DNA from: Nemania diffusa
Lineage: Eukaryota > Ascomycota > Sordariomycetes > Xylariales > Xylariaceae
Direction: 5' to 3'
Assembly (NCBI GenBank): GCA_038501195.1
Contig: JBBPUQ010000001.1
Location: forward strand, 1,550,001 to 1,614,000
Length of the DNA: 64,000 bases
Part shown: piece by piece, positions 14,507-27,505 of the stretch
How positions within the stretch are numbered: the stretch's first letter is position 1
Layout of the letters: the number at the start of each line of letters is the position of its first letter
Notes under the pieces: generated by a model
What the model was told of the DNA's origin: nothing
Database searches by the model: none
What the model saw: only the letters and a program-made list of their open reading frames with translations
Made by a program: the position numbers and the translations under genes

Positions 14507-17066
14507 AAATCTATGTAAAAAATAAGTAGGATTTTTCTTTTTTTTTATATACTGTAACTTAAGCAAATATATAAAAGCTTTATTTTTTAAACTTAAGTTT
14601 TTGTAAATATTTCTGTTATATAAAGTATTTTATTTTCTTTTTTTATATATATATTAAAATATTTATATATATTTTTTTTATAAAATAATAAAAAGCGAAA
14701 TAAACAACAAATTAAGCGAACTATAGTTTAAAAGTGTCGATTTTTAATTTAAGCAGCTGTATAATAAATATAAAAAAAAAACATTTTAAAACTAGTAGTT
14801 AAAAAGCTATATATTAGCTATTAATTTAGAGTATAGTTTCGTATTAATATATATAATATATTTTGAAACAATATTTAAAACATATTAGTTTTTAAAGTTA
14901 TTAATATAAAATATATATTACTAATATATAACAAATAATACTAAAATATAATTTAATATTTTTTTAAAACTTATTAGCTTTTTATAAATTGTAATAGTTT
15001 AATAAATCTAAATTATACTATTTTAATCTATATATATTAATATTAATAATTATAAATAAAAAAATACTAGTTGATTTATTACAAGCTATATAGTTCTTTT
15101 TATTATTAAACAAATATATATGTAGATTTTTTGTATATTTTTATGCTATATATGTTATTAATACAAAAGAAATTGTTAAATTCTTTTTGTTTAATTTATA
15201 AACGTTTATTATTTATAAATGTTTTAGTTATTTTGTATTAAGTATAAAATATAATCAAATAATAAAAGTGCATTTTTTTTAGTACACAGAGCTTTTAATC
15301 AACTATTTTTTGTTTTAATTTGCTGTTTTAGTGCTTTTTCTTTACTAGTACATATTTTAGTGTTTAATTTGGTATATAACACTTTTTTTTACTAATACAT
15401 TATTTCTAGCTTTTAAATATAACTAATTAAATTATAAAAAAAATTTCGCTATATTTAGCAACTATATTAAAAGATAGCAGCGTTAAAAAAATAGCGCTAA
15501 TATTACAATTTTATAATTAAACGTTTAATTAACAAGTATGTTTTAATAGTTTGTTACTTGTTTATTTAGATTATTTAATTATATAATAATATTAAGTAAT
15601 ACAATTTTACAGTTTAAAACTTTTATTAAACTCATGCTATAATTAATAGCTAGAAAAAAAAACTAGAAGTTTTTAATATAGCTAGTTAAAAATTTTATTA
15701 AAACATGTAAAATAACTAAATGAAGCGGAGTAATAGTATAATTTTAATATATAATATTATATTGTTACAGGTTTTTCAACTTATTTGTAATTTAATTGAA
15801 CAAGTTTTTAAAATAAAAAGTTAGCTTAAATCTATAACTTTGTTTATTATAATAGTAAGCAATAAATACAATAAAAAAGCTTAACAAAAAGTACTGCATA
15901 AAAATAAACACAAGCTTATAAAAAAATTTAGCTATATATTTATTAAAACGTTAATAATAAAAAATATAAAAGTTAAAAAAGCTTTTTTAAATGTATTCAA
16001 AGTAGTAAATGTTTTATTAAAGCTTAAAATGTTTAAAAATATATTTAAAAAAATAACATTTTAAAAAAGCTATTTTTTAAAGTTAAAAGTAAACAAAAGA
16101 AATAACTGCAAATGTTATATAGTAATGTAAATATAATATATAAGCAGTTTTTTATAAATTATAATTTTTAGTTTATATTATTAGCTAACTTTTAACTTGT
16201 TTAAATTTATTTTTTAAATAATTAATAAGCTATAAATATAATTATTTATATAGCTTTTAGCTATTTTTTATTAATTTATATTTTTTTTTTTGTTTATTTT
16301 TATTATTATTTAAAGCTTTATTTATTTTATATTTACAATTTAAGCTTAGCAATTATTTTTTGCTGAACTAAAAACTGCTAAAGCAATAATATATTTATTA
16401 ACTTTATTTTACAACTTTTTATTTTATACTAACTATATTTAACAAAACTATATTTATTAATACTATTATTATTATAGTTAACAAAAGTATAATTAAATAT
16501 ATATGCTTTGAATTTATTATTATTAACTTGTTAATATAATACTATAACTAATAACGCGTTTTTTGCTAGAGCTAATAAGCACTAAAAATAAGTTTTCAAA
16601 AAAAATAGAATTTTAAAAAACGCGCTTGCTGCAGTAATAAACAGTAGCTTTTTTTTAATATTAAAAAAAATTGCAAGCTTAAATCAATTAGATCTAATTA
16701 TATATTAAACTTTAAATAGTTTTTATACAAGTTTTATTTTTATAGTAATTTTTAAAAAGTATAAAATTAGTAAAAAAAATAAACATAGCACAAAAAAGTA
16801 ACGTAAATATAAACACAAAAAATAGTATATAACTAAGTAGCGTTATTATTAAATATATAAATATTTTATAAATTTATAATTAAAACTTAAAGTTAATAGC
16901 GCTATATTATTAATATTTATATATATTATTTTTATATAACTTAAATACTAACAATATTTCTGCTTTTATTTTTTTTATTTACAAACAAATTAAAAGTAAA
17001 CTAAAAATGTTATATATTTTGTTGTATTAATAGTAAAAACATAGTTTCGCAATTTTTATTATAGTA

Positions 17067-17360
17067 CAAAATTCTAAATAAAAACTTAAGCACTATTAAA
17101 AAAGCAAGCTTAGTTACTTTTTTAAAAAAGTTGTTAAGCTTTTATTTTTATAAACTAAACTAATATAACTTTTTAACTAGTTTATTTAACTATTTAAAGT
17201 TTTTTATGCTTTTAAAATCCTAGTTAAAAATTTAAACATTATTAAAAAAGCAAACTTAGCTACTTTTTAAAAAAAGTTGTTAAACTTTTATTTTTGCAAA
17301 CTAAGCTTATATAACTGTTTAATTAGTTTGCTTAACTTTTTAAAGTTTTTAATGTTTATA
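17067..17360. repeat. 146-bp tandem duplication
   Basis: The segment from about 17067 to 17212 is repeated at about 17213-17360 with a constant 146-bp offset. For example, the C in CACTATTAAA at 17091 aligns with the C in CATTATTAAA at 17237. Mismatches are mainly C/T and G/A transitions, as expected if both copies took RIP damage independently. Nothing suggests a gene in either copy. Confidence 0.8.
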
Positions 17361-20300
17361 AATGTTTTATTATTTTTACTTATAATAAATAAAATTGTTT
17401 ATTTAGTTTTTGTATATTTTATAATAACAAAAAAAAGTTGTTTTAATTAAATATAACTTACTTTTTATATTTTTTTACACTTTAAAATAAATCTTTAAGT
17501 TTTTTACTTTTTTGTTTGTACTTTTTACTATAAAGTTTAAAAAACAAAATACTAGTTTTAAAAAAACTAACTATTTAAAATTTTATTGTTTTCTATTTAA
17601 CTTATAAAAAATAATTCGCTATTTTTAATACTTAAATATAAAATTATTTTAAGTTGAAACATTTTTGCTTTAGTTCAACTTTTTTACTTTATTATACTGA
17701 CTTTTTTCAACAAAGCTTTAAATAAAACAAATTTTAAAACTTCGAAAATGCTTTTTTAAAAATATTATTTTTTTTTAAACCGACTAAAAATTAATCAGTA
17801 TTTATAAAAAGTAAATTACTAAAAAAAAAAAACAAATCGCTGCAGTTTATTAAACAACTAAATGCTTGTTCTATTAGCTATAAGCAGTTAAAAACTAAAG
17901 TTTAAAAAATTTATATTAAGCTTATATTAGTTAAATCAAAGTATATCAAAGTTTTTAATTTACAATTTTTTTAAATCAATATTAAACTAAACAACAATTA
18001 GTAATAAATATTAACAACGTTGTACTATACTTTGTTATATAAACATTACAACTTTTTTATAATATTTTATTACTTTTTAGCTAGTTAAAATTTAAAAATA
18101 ATATTAAGCTTATTAAAAATTTAAAATTTAATTTTTTTTATATATAGCTTTTTATTTTAGTTTAATTGTATTTATTAAAATGTGTTTATTTTTTGTTTGT
18201 TTAAAACTGTTGAATTTTCAAAGCTCGAAATAGAATATATTAAAAGCAGAAATAATAAAAATAAAAAATAAACAATATAATCTTTAATTTCTAGCATATA
18301 GTTTCAAGTCCGATTTTTTTTGCTATTTAATAATAAAAAATACTAATTTAAAAGTTTTTTTTAATTAAACTTAATATCAAAATAAGTTTATTTTAAGCAG
18401 TTCTTTTAGTAAATTATATATACTTAGCTAGCTAAATAAACTTTTTACTTTTAATTATTTTAATTGTTTTTTTTACTTATACTATTTTAAAAATATATAA
18501 AATCTTTAGAAGTGCTATTATAACTACATATTAGTTTTTAAAGTGTAATATATACTATTAATACATTTCGTTTTACTAGTTTTATTTACAACTTTATAGT
18601 TAGTTCTTTTCTAGTTTTTGTATACGCTGCAATATATTAATAGTAGTTAGAAATTAAATAGATTTATAAAATGCAGCGTTCTATATATACTAGCATGCTA
18701 TATTAAAAGCAATATTTCTATATTTTGTAAACTTCGATATAGCTTTTTGCTAATTTAACTCTTTGTAACACTTAGTATCTAATTAGCTTTTAGTTATAAG
18801 CTGTTTTTATTTAAAACTATTAATTGTATACTTAAAAAAAAAAAAAAGTATTTCAGTTAGCTTTACTAAAAATTTAAGCTTTATTTTTACTTATTTGTAA
18901 TAGTTTATTCTTTTTTAATTAACTTTTTGTTGTTTTTTTAACTTTTTAACTTTTATTCTTTTTATTACAACATTTACTTTTTGTTTTATAATATATTGTT
19001 AAATATAAGTTAAATATATAAGTTTTATAAATAAAGTTTTTTTATTTTTTCGTTGTTAACAGTTTATAATAACTATTTATATTATTAAAAGCTTTACTAA
19101 AGCTTAAATAAAACAAACTGTTCTTTTAATATTTTAATATTTTGTTTTGTTTGTAACAACACTTTTAAAACATTTAAAAATCTAAAAGTATAAATAAAGC
19201 ATTACTGTTTAAAACACAATATAATAATTAATAATACTAAAAACTTTAAATATTTAAAGTTGCAGTACTAAAAATACTTTTTCTTAGATTTAGATCTAAA
19301 TAGAAGTTTTAAAAGTTTTTTTTTTAGAAATAGTTTTTTTGCTTCGTTTTTAAACTTGCAAGCTTTTTAAACAAACTATGTACTAGCTCTAACGATTATA
19401 GCAGTAAATCTAAAAACAATACTGCGAAAATATTGCAAAAAATTTTAGTATAAAAGTTACTAAGCAATTCGAAACAAAAGCTAACTATTATTAAACAAAT
19501 ATTCTAAGCTGTTTTATTATTGTTTTATATACATATTAGCAATATATACCCACAAGTAATTAAGTTTACTATTTTTTAACTTATTTAGTATACTGAAAAT
19601 GCAACTTTAAATTTATTGCTTATTTAAAAAAAGAAATACTGAATTGCTTATTTATTAAGTATATATAGTTCAATATACAAGTTACAAGTATATATATAAT
19701 TAGCTAACAAACCTATTTAAACTACTAACGGACAAAAGTATACCATTTTATTATTTCTTTAAACAGAGCTTCTGTATACAAATATTAACTGCTTACAATT
19801 AACACTAATTAAAGCAAAAAAAATTTATAACAAAAAATAAACAAGCTTATAAACTAAAGCTATATTAATATTACTGTAAAAATAGTATTAGTAAATAAAA
19901 AATTAGTTCTGCTTTTTAAAACTTAAAACTTGTTAGTTAAAGCATACTACAAAGCAAAACTTTTTTTAATTGTTAACGAAGCACTAACAGCTATATAATA
20001 CAGTGCTCTGTTTACTTTTTAGCGAACTAAATATATATACTATAAACTATTATTTATTTTTTTTAGTAAAAGTTTATAAGTTAGCAAGCTTGCTATAAAT
20101 TTTTACAATATAACTATTTTAAAACTTAATTATATTAAAAATAAGCTTATAAACTTTTATAAGTTTTAAACAAATAGTTTGTTGTTTACTGTTATACTTT
20201 TTCCGACTTTTTTAAAAGTACTAAGTATTTTGCATTATATACAAAAAAAGAACTAAATAATACAAAGTAGCTAGATTAGATTTTATTTCTAACAGCTTAT

Positions 20301-21646
20301 TTAAAATTTTTAGCTAAAAACTGTTGCTTTTAAGCTTAAAGAGTTAATATATCTAAAAAAAAACACAGTATTAAAAGCTAGCTTTTATAATACTATAGCT
20401 AATTTTTACTATATCTGCTAAATTTTTTATTTAAATAAAAGTATAAATAACTATAATAAAGTTTAAGCTTTGTTCAAACTTAATAGTTAATTGTTACATA
20501 TAAAACTGCAAAAGTTTTTATTAATACTTATATATATACAATACAGCAATTATTCAAAAAGTAAAAAAGTTAAGTTTTACAAAATTTGTAAAAACAAAGT
20601 TTATATTAATTGCTAAAATATTTTACTACATAAATTAAAACAATGCTTAGATTTTCTCGGTATAAAAAACAGTAGTAAATAAAACATTTATAGCATATTT
20701 TAAAACATTATAATTGCAATAAATAAAACTTGTATTAAAAAAGCATAAGTATAATAAACTAGCTTATAAATTATAAATAGGTCAATAAGCTATAACAAAG
20801 CATAAAAGCTATAGCTATTTAAAGCAATAAAGCTTTATAAACTAGTTTAAAACAGCTTATACTAAAAGTAAAAACTAAAAAATACAACTTGCTATTTTAA
20901 CTTTTAATATATTTTTTTTTGCTAGTTATAAAAAAAGTAAACAAATAAAAACAATATTATAATTGCTACAATTATACTTTGAAAAAAAATATATATTAAA
21001 ATATAAAAGTTATATAGTAAGCTTTATAGCTCTATAAACTATTTAAGCTTTTTTTATACTGTAGCAAAGTTTAAAATTAACTAGTATACTTATATAAAAT
21101 TAATGCAAGCTTTATAATTAGTTCTAATCTTTATAATACAATATTAATAATATAAAAACACTATAGTTTTATTTTTTTTAATGTTTTTGTTGTTATTGTA
21201 ATAGCAGTTCTGTTTATAACATTTAAACAATAGTTATAAATAGCAATACAACATATTAAAAAAATAGCTAAACTGCTTTAATGTAACAACTAATAGCTGT
21301 AGCAAGCTACAATTTAATTAAAACATGTTTAAACAAAAACTAAGCATATATACTTTTTTATAATATATATATACCTGTTTTTAAACTTGCAGCCAAATCT
21401 ATACAGTAGTTTTGCAGCTTTAATATTAAAACAAAATGTATAGCTTCAATATTACTTCTTTAAATGTTACTTATAAACATAACTTACTAAGCTTTTTAAA
21501 CATTTACAAATCTATTAAAAATAAATGTTTAAGTTTTAATTATACTTATAAAACTATAAAATAAATTATCGCTTAATTATTTAAACAACAAAAAGCTTTT
21601 CTGCAATACTTAAGTACTAAAATAATAATAAAACTAACAAATCATA

Positions 21647-21796
21647 TCACTGCACTTTTTGCAGTTGTTTTTTACCTCTTTTTAGCTGCAGAAAGTCCGC
21701 TTTAACTACTCCGTTAGTAATAGCTACAGAGCTCTCAGCTTTAAAACCGCTTTTTTTTTTCTTCTTCAATACTAGTATTTTTTTCACTTTTTGTTT
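21647..21796 (-). pseudogene. Less degraded - strand frame, basic 49-residue remnant
   Basis: On the - strand a frame stays open from 21796 to a TGA at 21647-21649, about 49 codons. The local G+C is 24/60 at 21661-21720 and 19/60 at 21721-21780, well above the surroundings. The product is basic, with a poly-Lys stretch followed by AESSVAITNGVVKADFLQLK and RGKKQLQKVQ. It could form a helix with a basic tail, such as is found near the C-terminus of some fungal DNA transposases. I do not recognise the family. It is most simply the best-preserved scrap of an otherwise destroyed transposable element on the - strand, which agrees with the C-rich + strand around it. Confidence 0.3.
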
Positions 21797-24700
21797 TTAA
21801 TATTTTAAAATATCTGCTTTAGTTTAGCTTAGTTTGTTTATAATTTAAAACTAGTCTATTTTTTTTTTTACTTATATATTAAGTCGGGCTTTTTTTAAAC
21901 ATTTTTATACCTACTGTTTAAAAATAACACTGTTATTTTAAAAATATTAACTTATGTTATAAATAAAACTTATATTACTTATAAGTTTTTTACTCTCGCT
22001 ATTAATGTTATAGCTAGTATTAGTATTTCTATTATATTTGCTACAAGCTGCTATACTATTTGTATATAAATAATAGCTTCAAACTATTATATTATAAAAG
22101 CTGTTATAGTTTATAGCAAGCCTTTTTCGAAACATTTTTTAAGCAGTACTATTATAAATGTAGCTAAAAAATAGCTACATAAAGTTATATAATTAAAAAA
22201 CTTGTTCAATAAAAAACCTGCAGTTTTTACAGTTAGCTTTTATAAACAGCGGACTTATAACAGCAGAATAGTAGAATTTATTTAAAATCCAGAATATATT
22301 ATTAAATATAACTACAAAGTTTAAATTGTATAATAATATCTAATTAAAACTATTTAATTCAAAGTTACTGCTTTATTAATTTAAACTATAATTTTTAAAT
22401 AATAAAGCTTATATAGCAGTATTAATTATTGTTATAATATATATTTGTTAGCTTATTAATAACTGCATTATTATATTTACTATATTTGTAAAACTTTTTA
22501 ACTTATTAAAGCAGTTTTTTAAAAGTTGATTTTAAATATAAAACAAATAGCTAACTTAAACGTTTAATTTATTAAAACTAAATTTATTAAACTTATATAT
22601 TAATAAAAAGTGCAAATTTATATTTAATTTAAAGCTATATAAAAAAAGCTCGCTAAATTTTATTTTGTTTTAACACTTTAGCTTCTTTATATTATAAGCT
22701 TTATAGCTATTATTAATAAAATTATTTACTTTGTATAGCTGTTTTACTATTTAACTAAATATATTATTAATTTCTGTAGTAATTAAACTAAATAATAATA
22801 TAATAAAACAAACGATTTTGTTTAAATGTTTTTTTATAACTAAATTAAATACTTTTTAAAACTTAATAGTATAAAATTTACAATATTTATTATAGTTTAT
22901 GTTTTTGCTACATTATTGTTTAATTTAAAAAGCTTTATTAATAAACGTTATTTAAAAGCAATAGTTTAGCAATAAGTCGCTATTATTACTATTATTTTTA
23001 AATTGCTACTTTATAAACAAAAGTAAAATATTTTCAAACTAAATTAATATTAAGTTTTAAAAATAAAAATTAATTAAAACACTTTTAAATAACTATATTA
23101 TAATTAAACAATTGTTTATATTAGCTGCTTTTTAATTTATATATTCTAAACTAAAAATAAACATATTTAAAAATTTAAAATGTTAATTAAAGTTAATATT
23201 GTTTTAACTACTATAACTTGTTTATTTTATAATAGCTATAAAGTTTAAATATTAATAAAAATTTATTTTTAAAATATAAACTTTTACTATTTATTTTTAT
23301 TTATAGCAGCATTTATTAAGTTATATATTAATTAAATTAAAAAAATTTTATTACTAGCTATATTATTTTAATTTAATTTTTTTATTAAATTAACATTAAA
23401 AAGTTTTTTTTAATAAAAAGCTTTATTAGCAAATATTAATAAAAAAAAATTAATAAATAACATTTAATTAAACAAAAAATAAAAATATATTGTTAATAAA
23501 GTAATTTAATATTTTAGTTTAAAAAACTAAAGTTTTTTAAACTTAAAACATTTTAGTTTTACTTTTGTTTAAAAGCTATACTAGTATTAGTGTAATTATT
23601 TTATATTTTAGCTTTTTTAGTTTTAATAGTTTTTAAACTATAAATTTTAAATTAAACATTTTAAATAAAAAACAAATAATTTATTATAATTGTATTACTT
23701 TTATTTAGTAAAAAATATAGTTTATATATTATAAAACAAATAAAGTAATTTTTTAAAACTTTTTACACTTTTATTTTTTGCTCAAAAAAACAGTAAGTTT
23801 AATATTTAAACATTACATTATTTAAATGTTTAACTTTTTAATTAAAACACATATAACAACTAATTAAAATTTTTAAACTAGTTTTAGTTTTAAACTATAT
23901 AATTAATTTACAATATTAGCTAATATATTAAATACAATTTTCGCTATATAAAGTGTTATAAAAAGTTAATATATAAATAGTATTATTTAAAAGTAAGTTT
24001 AATATATATTTTTAAAAAAAAAAAAAAACTTGTTATATTAATATATTTAGTAATATTATGTTATATTTGTTTATTTAAAAGTGTTGTATTATTATTTCTG
24101 CTTTGCTATTTTTTTTAACTTTTAAATAAGTTGTTTTATTTAACGCTATTAATATTATTAAGCTATTTTATTTTTGTTTAAGTTTAAATTAATATAAATT
24201 TTAAACAAAATGTTTTAATTAAATATTACAATTTTTTATAATTTAAAAGCACAAATAGTTTAAACAAAAAGTAGTGCTTTTATTGTTTAAGCAATTCGAT
24301 TATAAAAAAAAAATCGATTAGTTTTGCTAGCTTTTACTTCTTTTTTTTTTCTTTTTTTTAATATATTAAAATTCGCTTTTTAATTATTTATAATTAGTTA
24401 AATCGACTTTAGTTTATAATTAAAATTAAACTTTTTAACTAGTTTTTGTAACATTATATAAACTTTTTTAATATTATATAAACTTTTTAACAGCAAAGTT
24501 TTTTGTTTATATATTATACTATATATAAAAAAAATAAAACATAAACATTTTAATAATTTTTAAATAAAAAAAGCTTTATTTTTATAAAGTTTTTTTTTAT
24601 ATTTATATAAGTAAGTTTTAAAACTAAAGCAGTAAAAATTGCTTAAAACAACTTATAAAATTAATTTATAACTTAATATAACTATTAAAAAAAAAAATTT

Positions 24701-27060
24701 AACAAAAGTTTTAAAGTAAAAAATAAAACTTATATTATTATTTTAACTATATATAGTATACTTTTTAAAAATTGCTTTATTAAAAGATTTAAATATTAGT
24801 ATTACATTTTTTTTAAAAACAAAATATAGTATTATAAAGCTATAGCTTTTTAGCAAACATATTTAGCTTAAGTTTATTTCAAATATATAGCATTTTAACT
24901 AGTAATAAAACTTTATATTATAAAATAAAACTGCTGCTTGTTTTTAATATTTTTAAAAAAACAAAATTTTATTATAGTGTTTTATATAAACTTATGTTTT
25001 TTTATTTAATAAGTTTGTACTAATTAGTTCTGTTTTGTTATTATTTAACTTTTTTATAAATTATTACATTTTAGCAGCTTTATTGCAGTAGCTAAATTTG
25101 TAGCTATTTTTATAAAAAAGCTAGAAAATATGCTATAATTTAAAGTTGGAACTTTTACTTTTAAAGCGTTATTAATAGCAGTATAAATTGTCGACTTAAA
25201 TATATTACAAAAAATCTAATATTTATTTTGTTAATAAAACATAGCTTTATATTAATAGCTAAAAAAAATTACTAGCTAATTTATAATATTTATAATTAGT
25301 ATAAAACTATATAAAAAGTTTTTGTTATATTATACAAGTAAAGTTAATATCGTTTTTGCTTTTTATAAACTATGCTATAACTAAAATAGTAACACTATTA
25401 ATATAAAAACAAAAATGTTAGCAAAAAAAACTGTATTAACTCGTGTTTAAAATTTTAAAGTTGAAAAATATATAATACTGTTTTATATATATTTTGTTTT
25501 AAATATACGCTATTAAATGTTAATACAGTTACTAAAAAAAGAAATTTTATTAATGTATTAAAGTTTGAAACATATTTGTTTTTGCTGCTTTAACAAGCTT
25601 TTTATATTTGTATAATTAGTTAATAATTAATATAAATAAAAAATAAAAAATTAAGAAAAATTGTTAGCAAAAAATACTATAAAGTTGTTTTTTAAGCTAT
25701 AACTAAAATACTACGTTATATTTTAAAAGTGTTTTTTTTAAAAAGCGCTTTTTAACAAATATACTTTAAGCGAAAATTCTGCAAAAAAAAAAGCTAATAA
25801 ACTAACATTTGCTATACTATTAATATAACAATAATAGCAGTAGTTATATTAAACTTCTAAATTATTAAACATAGTAATATGTCTAGCTAATAAAACTTTT
25901 TTAAAAAAGTTATTTAGCAGCAAAAGTACTATATATATAATTTTAGTTATAAATTAGTTAATAGTACAACTATTGTAAAACTAAAAAATAAAAAAAAAGC
26001 TGTAATTAAAACACTTTATATATAGTAAATATTTGTAACACATTAATTGTTATATTTATAGTAAAAAAATTAAGCAGTTTATACTTTATTTAAAAATTAT
26101 TTTAAAATAAGCTTTTAATAAGCAGTAATTATAAAAGTAAAAAAAATAGCTTGTTATAAAAATGCACTGCTATAATTTTAAATAAAAGCAATGTTAAAAA
26201 AAAGCTAAAAGTTATTATTACTAAACATAACAAAAAAAAGAATTAAAAAAAAAGAAAGAAATATATAAAAAACTTTAAAAATATAACAGAAAAAGTTGCG
26301 TTTTTATAAGCAGCTAATAAAACAGCAAAAAATAAACAAGCTAACAATTTTTTAATATAAAAGCTGCTTAAAACAGCATATAAAAACTGCTGTTTTTAAA
26401 AGCAGGCAAACTGTTATTTTTAAAACTAAATATTAAAATTATTAAAAAAATAATAAAAATTTTAAAATTTAATATAATTAAATAAATTTAAAAATATATT
26501 AAATAAATTAGTAAATTTTTTAATTTTAATAAAATAAAATATATTTATATATAAAAAATTATTTATTATATATTTTAACTTTTATATTTTATTAAAACTA
26601 TTTTATTTATATATTATAAAAATAATAAAAATTATTATAAAAAATTTATAAAATATTATAAATATTAAAAAATATATATATTTAATTTAATATAAGTTTA
26701 TTAATAATAATTATAAATTATAATTTATTATTTTATTTAAAAATTTTTTTTTTTTTTTTTTAAGTTTTTATATAATATAAATATAAAGTTTTAAATTAAT
26801 ATAATTATATATAAAATAATATTTTTTTATTAATATTATTTATATTTATTTTAAATAGTTTAAATAATTAAATAATTTAATAATATAATTAATTAATATT
26901 AAATAAAAATTTATATAAAACTATTTAAAAATAATTGTTTTAAAAATATTAAAAATATTATTAATAAATTATATAATTAATTTTTAATTTAAAAGTTTTT
27001 TTTTAAAATAAATATTTTAATATATAAAAAAAGTAAATTTTAAAAGTTAATAAATAAAAA

Positions 27061-27505
27061 TTTTAATATAAAAATTAATTTAAACTTAAAAAAAAAATTA
27101 AATTTAAATTAAAAAATAAAAATTAATTTAAATTTAAATATAAAATAAGTTTTAATTTTAATAAAAAAAACTAATTTAAATTAAAAAATAAAAATTAATT
27201 TAAATTTAAATATAAAATAAATTTTAATTTTAATAAAAAAAATCAATTTAAATTTAAAAAAAAAATTAAATTTAAACTAAAAAATAAAAATTAATTTAAA
27301 TTTAAATATAAAATAAATTTTAATTTTAATAAAAAAAATCAATTTAAATTTAAAAATAAAAATTAATTTAAATTTAAAAAAAAAATTAAATTTAAATTAA
27401 AAAATAAAAATTAATTTAAATTTAAATATAAAATAAGTTTTAATTTTAATAAAAAAAACTAGTTTAAATTAAAAAATAAAAATTAATTTTAATTTAAAAA
27501 AAAAT
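27061..27505. repeat. Irregular AT minisatellite
   Basis: A block built from the motif AAAAATAAAAATTAATTTAA followed by AATTTAAATATAAAATAA and TTTTAATTTTAATAAAAAAA recurs at least four times, starting near 27109, 27181, 27278 and 27397. The spacing varies (about 72, 97 and 119 bp), so units are inserted or lost between copies. Copies differ by transitions such as AAGTTTT/AAATTTT and AACTAAT/AATCAAT. Confidence 0.7.

Larger units (their letters stand above)
1..26430. repeat. AT-rich, RIP-like degraded block (moderate)
   Basis: This stretch is AT-rich. Hand counts give 13/60 G+C at 1-60, 11/60 at 5041-5100 and 14/60 at 19741-19800. Remaining C and G sit largely in AGCT, GCT and AGC contexts, while CpA and TpG are scarce and TpA is very common. 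That is what RIP (CpA to TpA on either strand) leaves behind, because AG and CT are poor targets. No open frame here looks like an intact gene. The only coding traces are a possible retroelement polymerase near 6.7-7.8 kb and a short - strand frame near 21.7 kb. The block is inferred to be an old accumulation of transposable elements. It could belong to an AT isochore, a centromere flank or a subtelomere; no telomeric TTAGGG array was seen. Confidence 0.85.
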
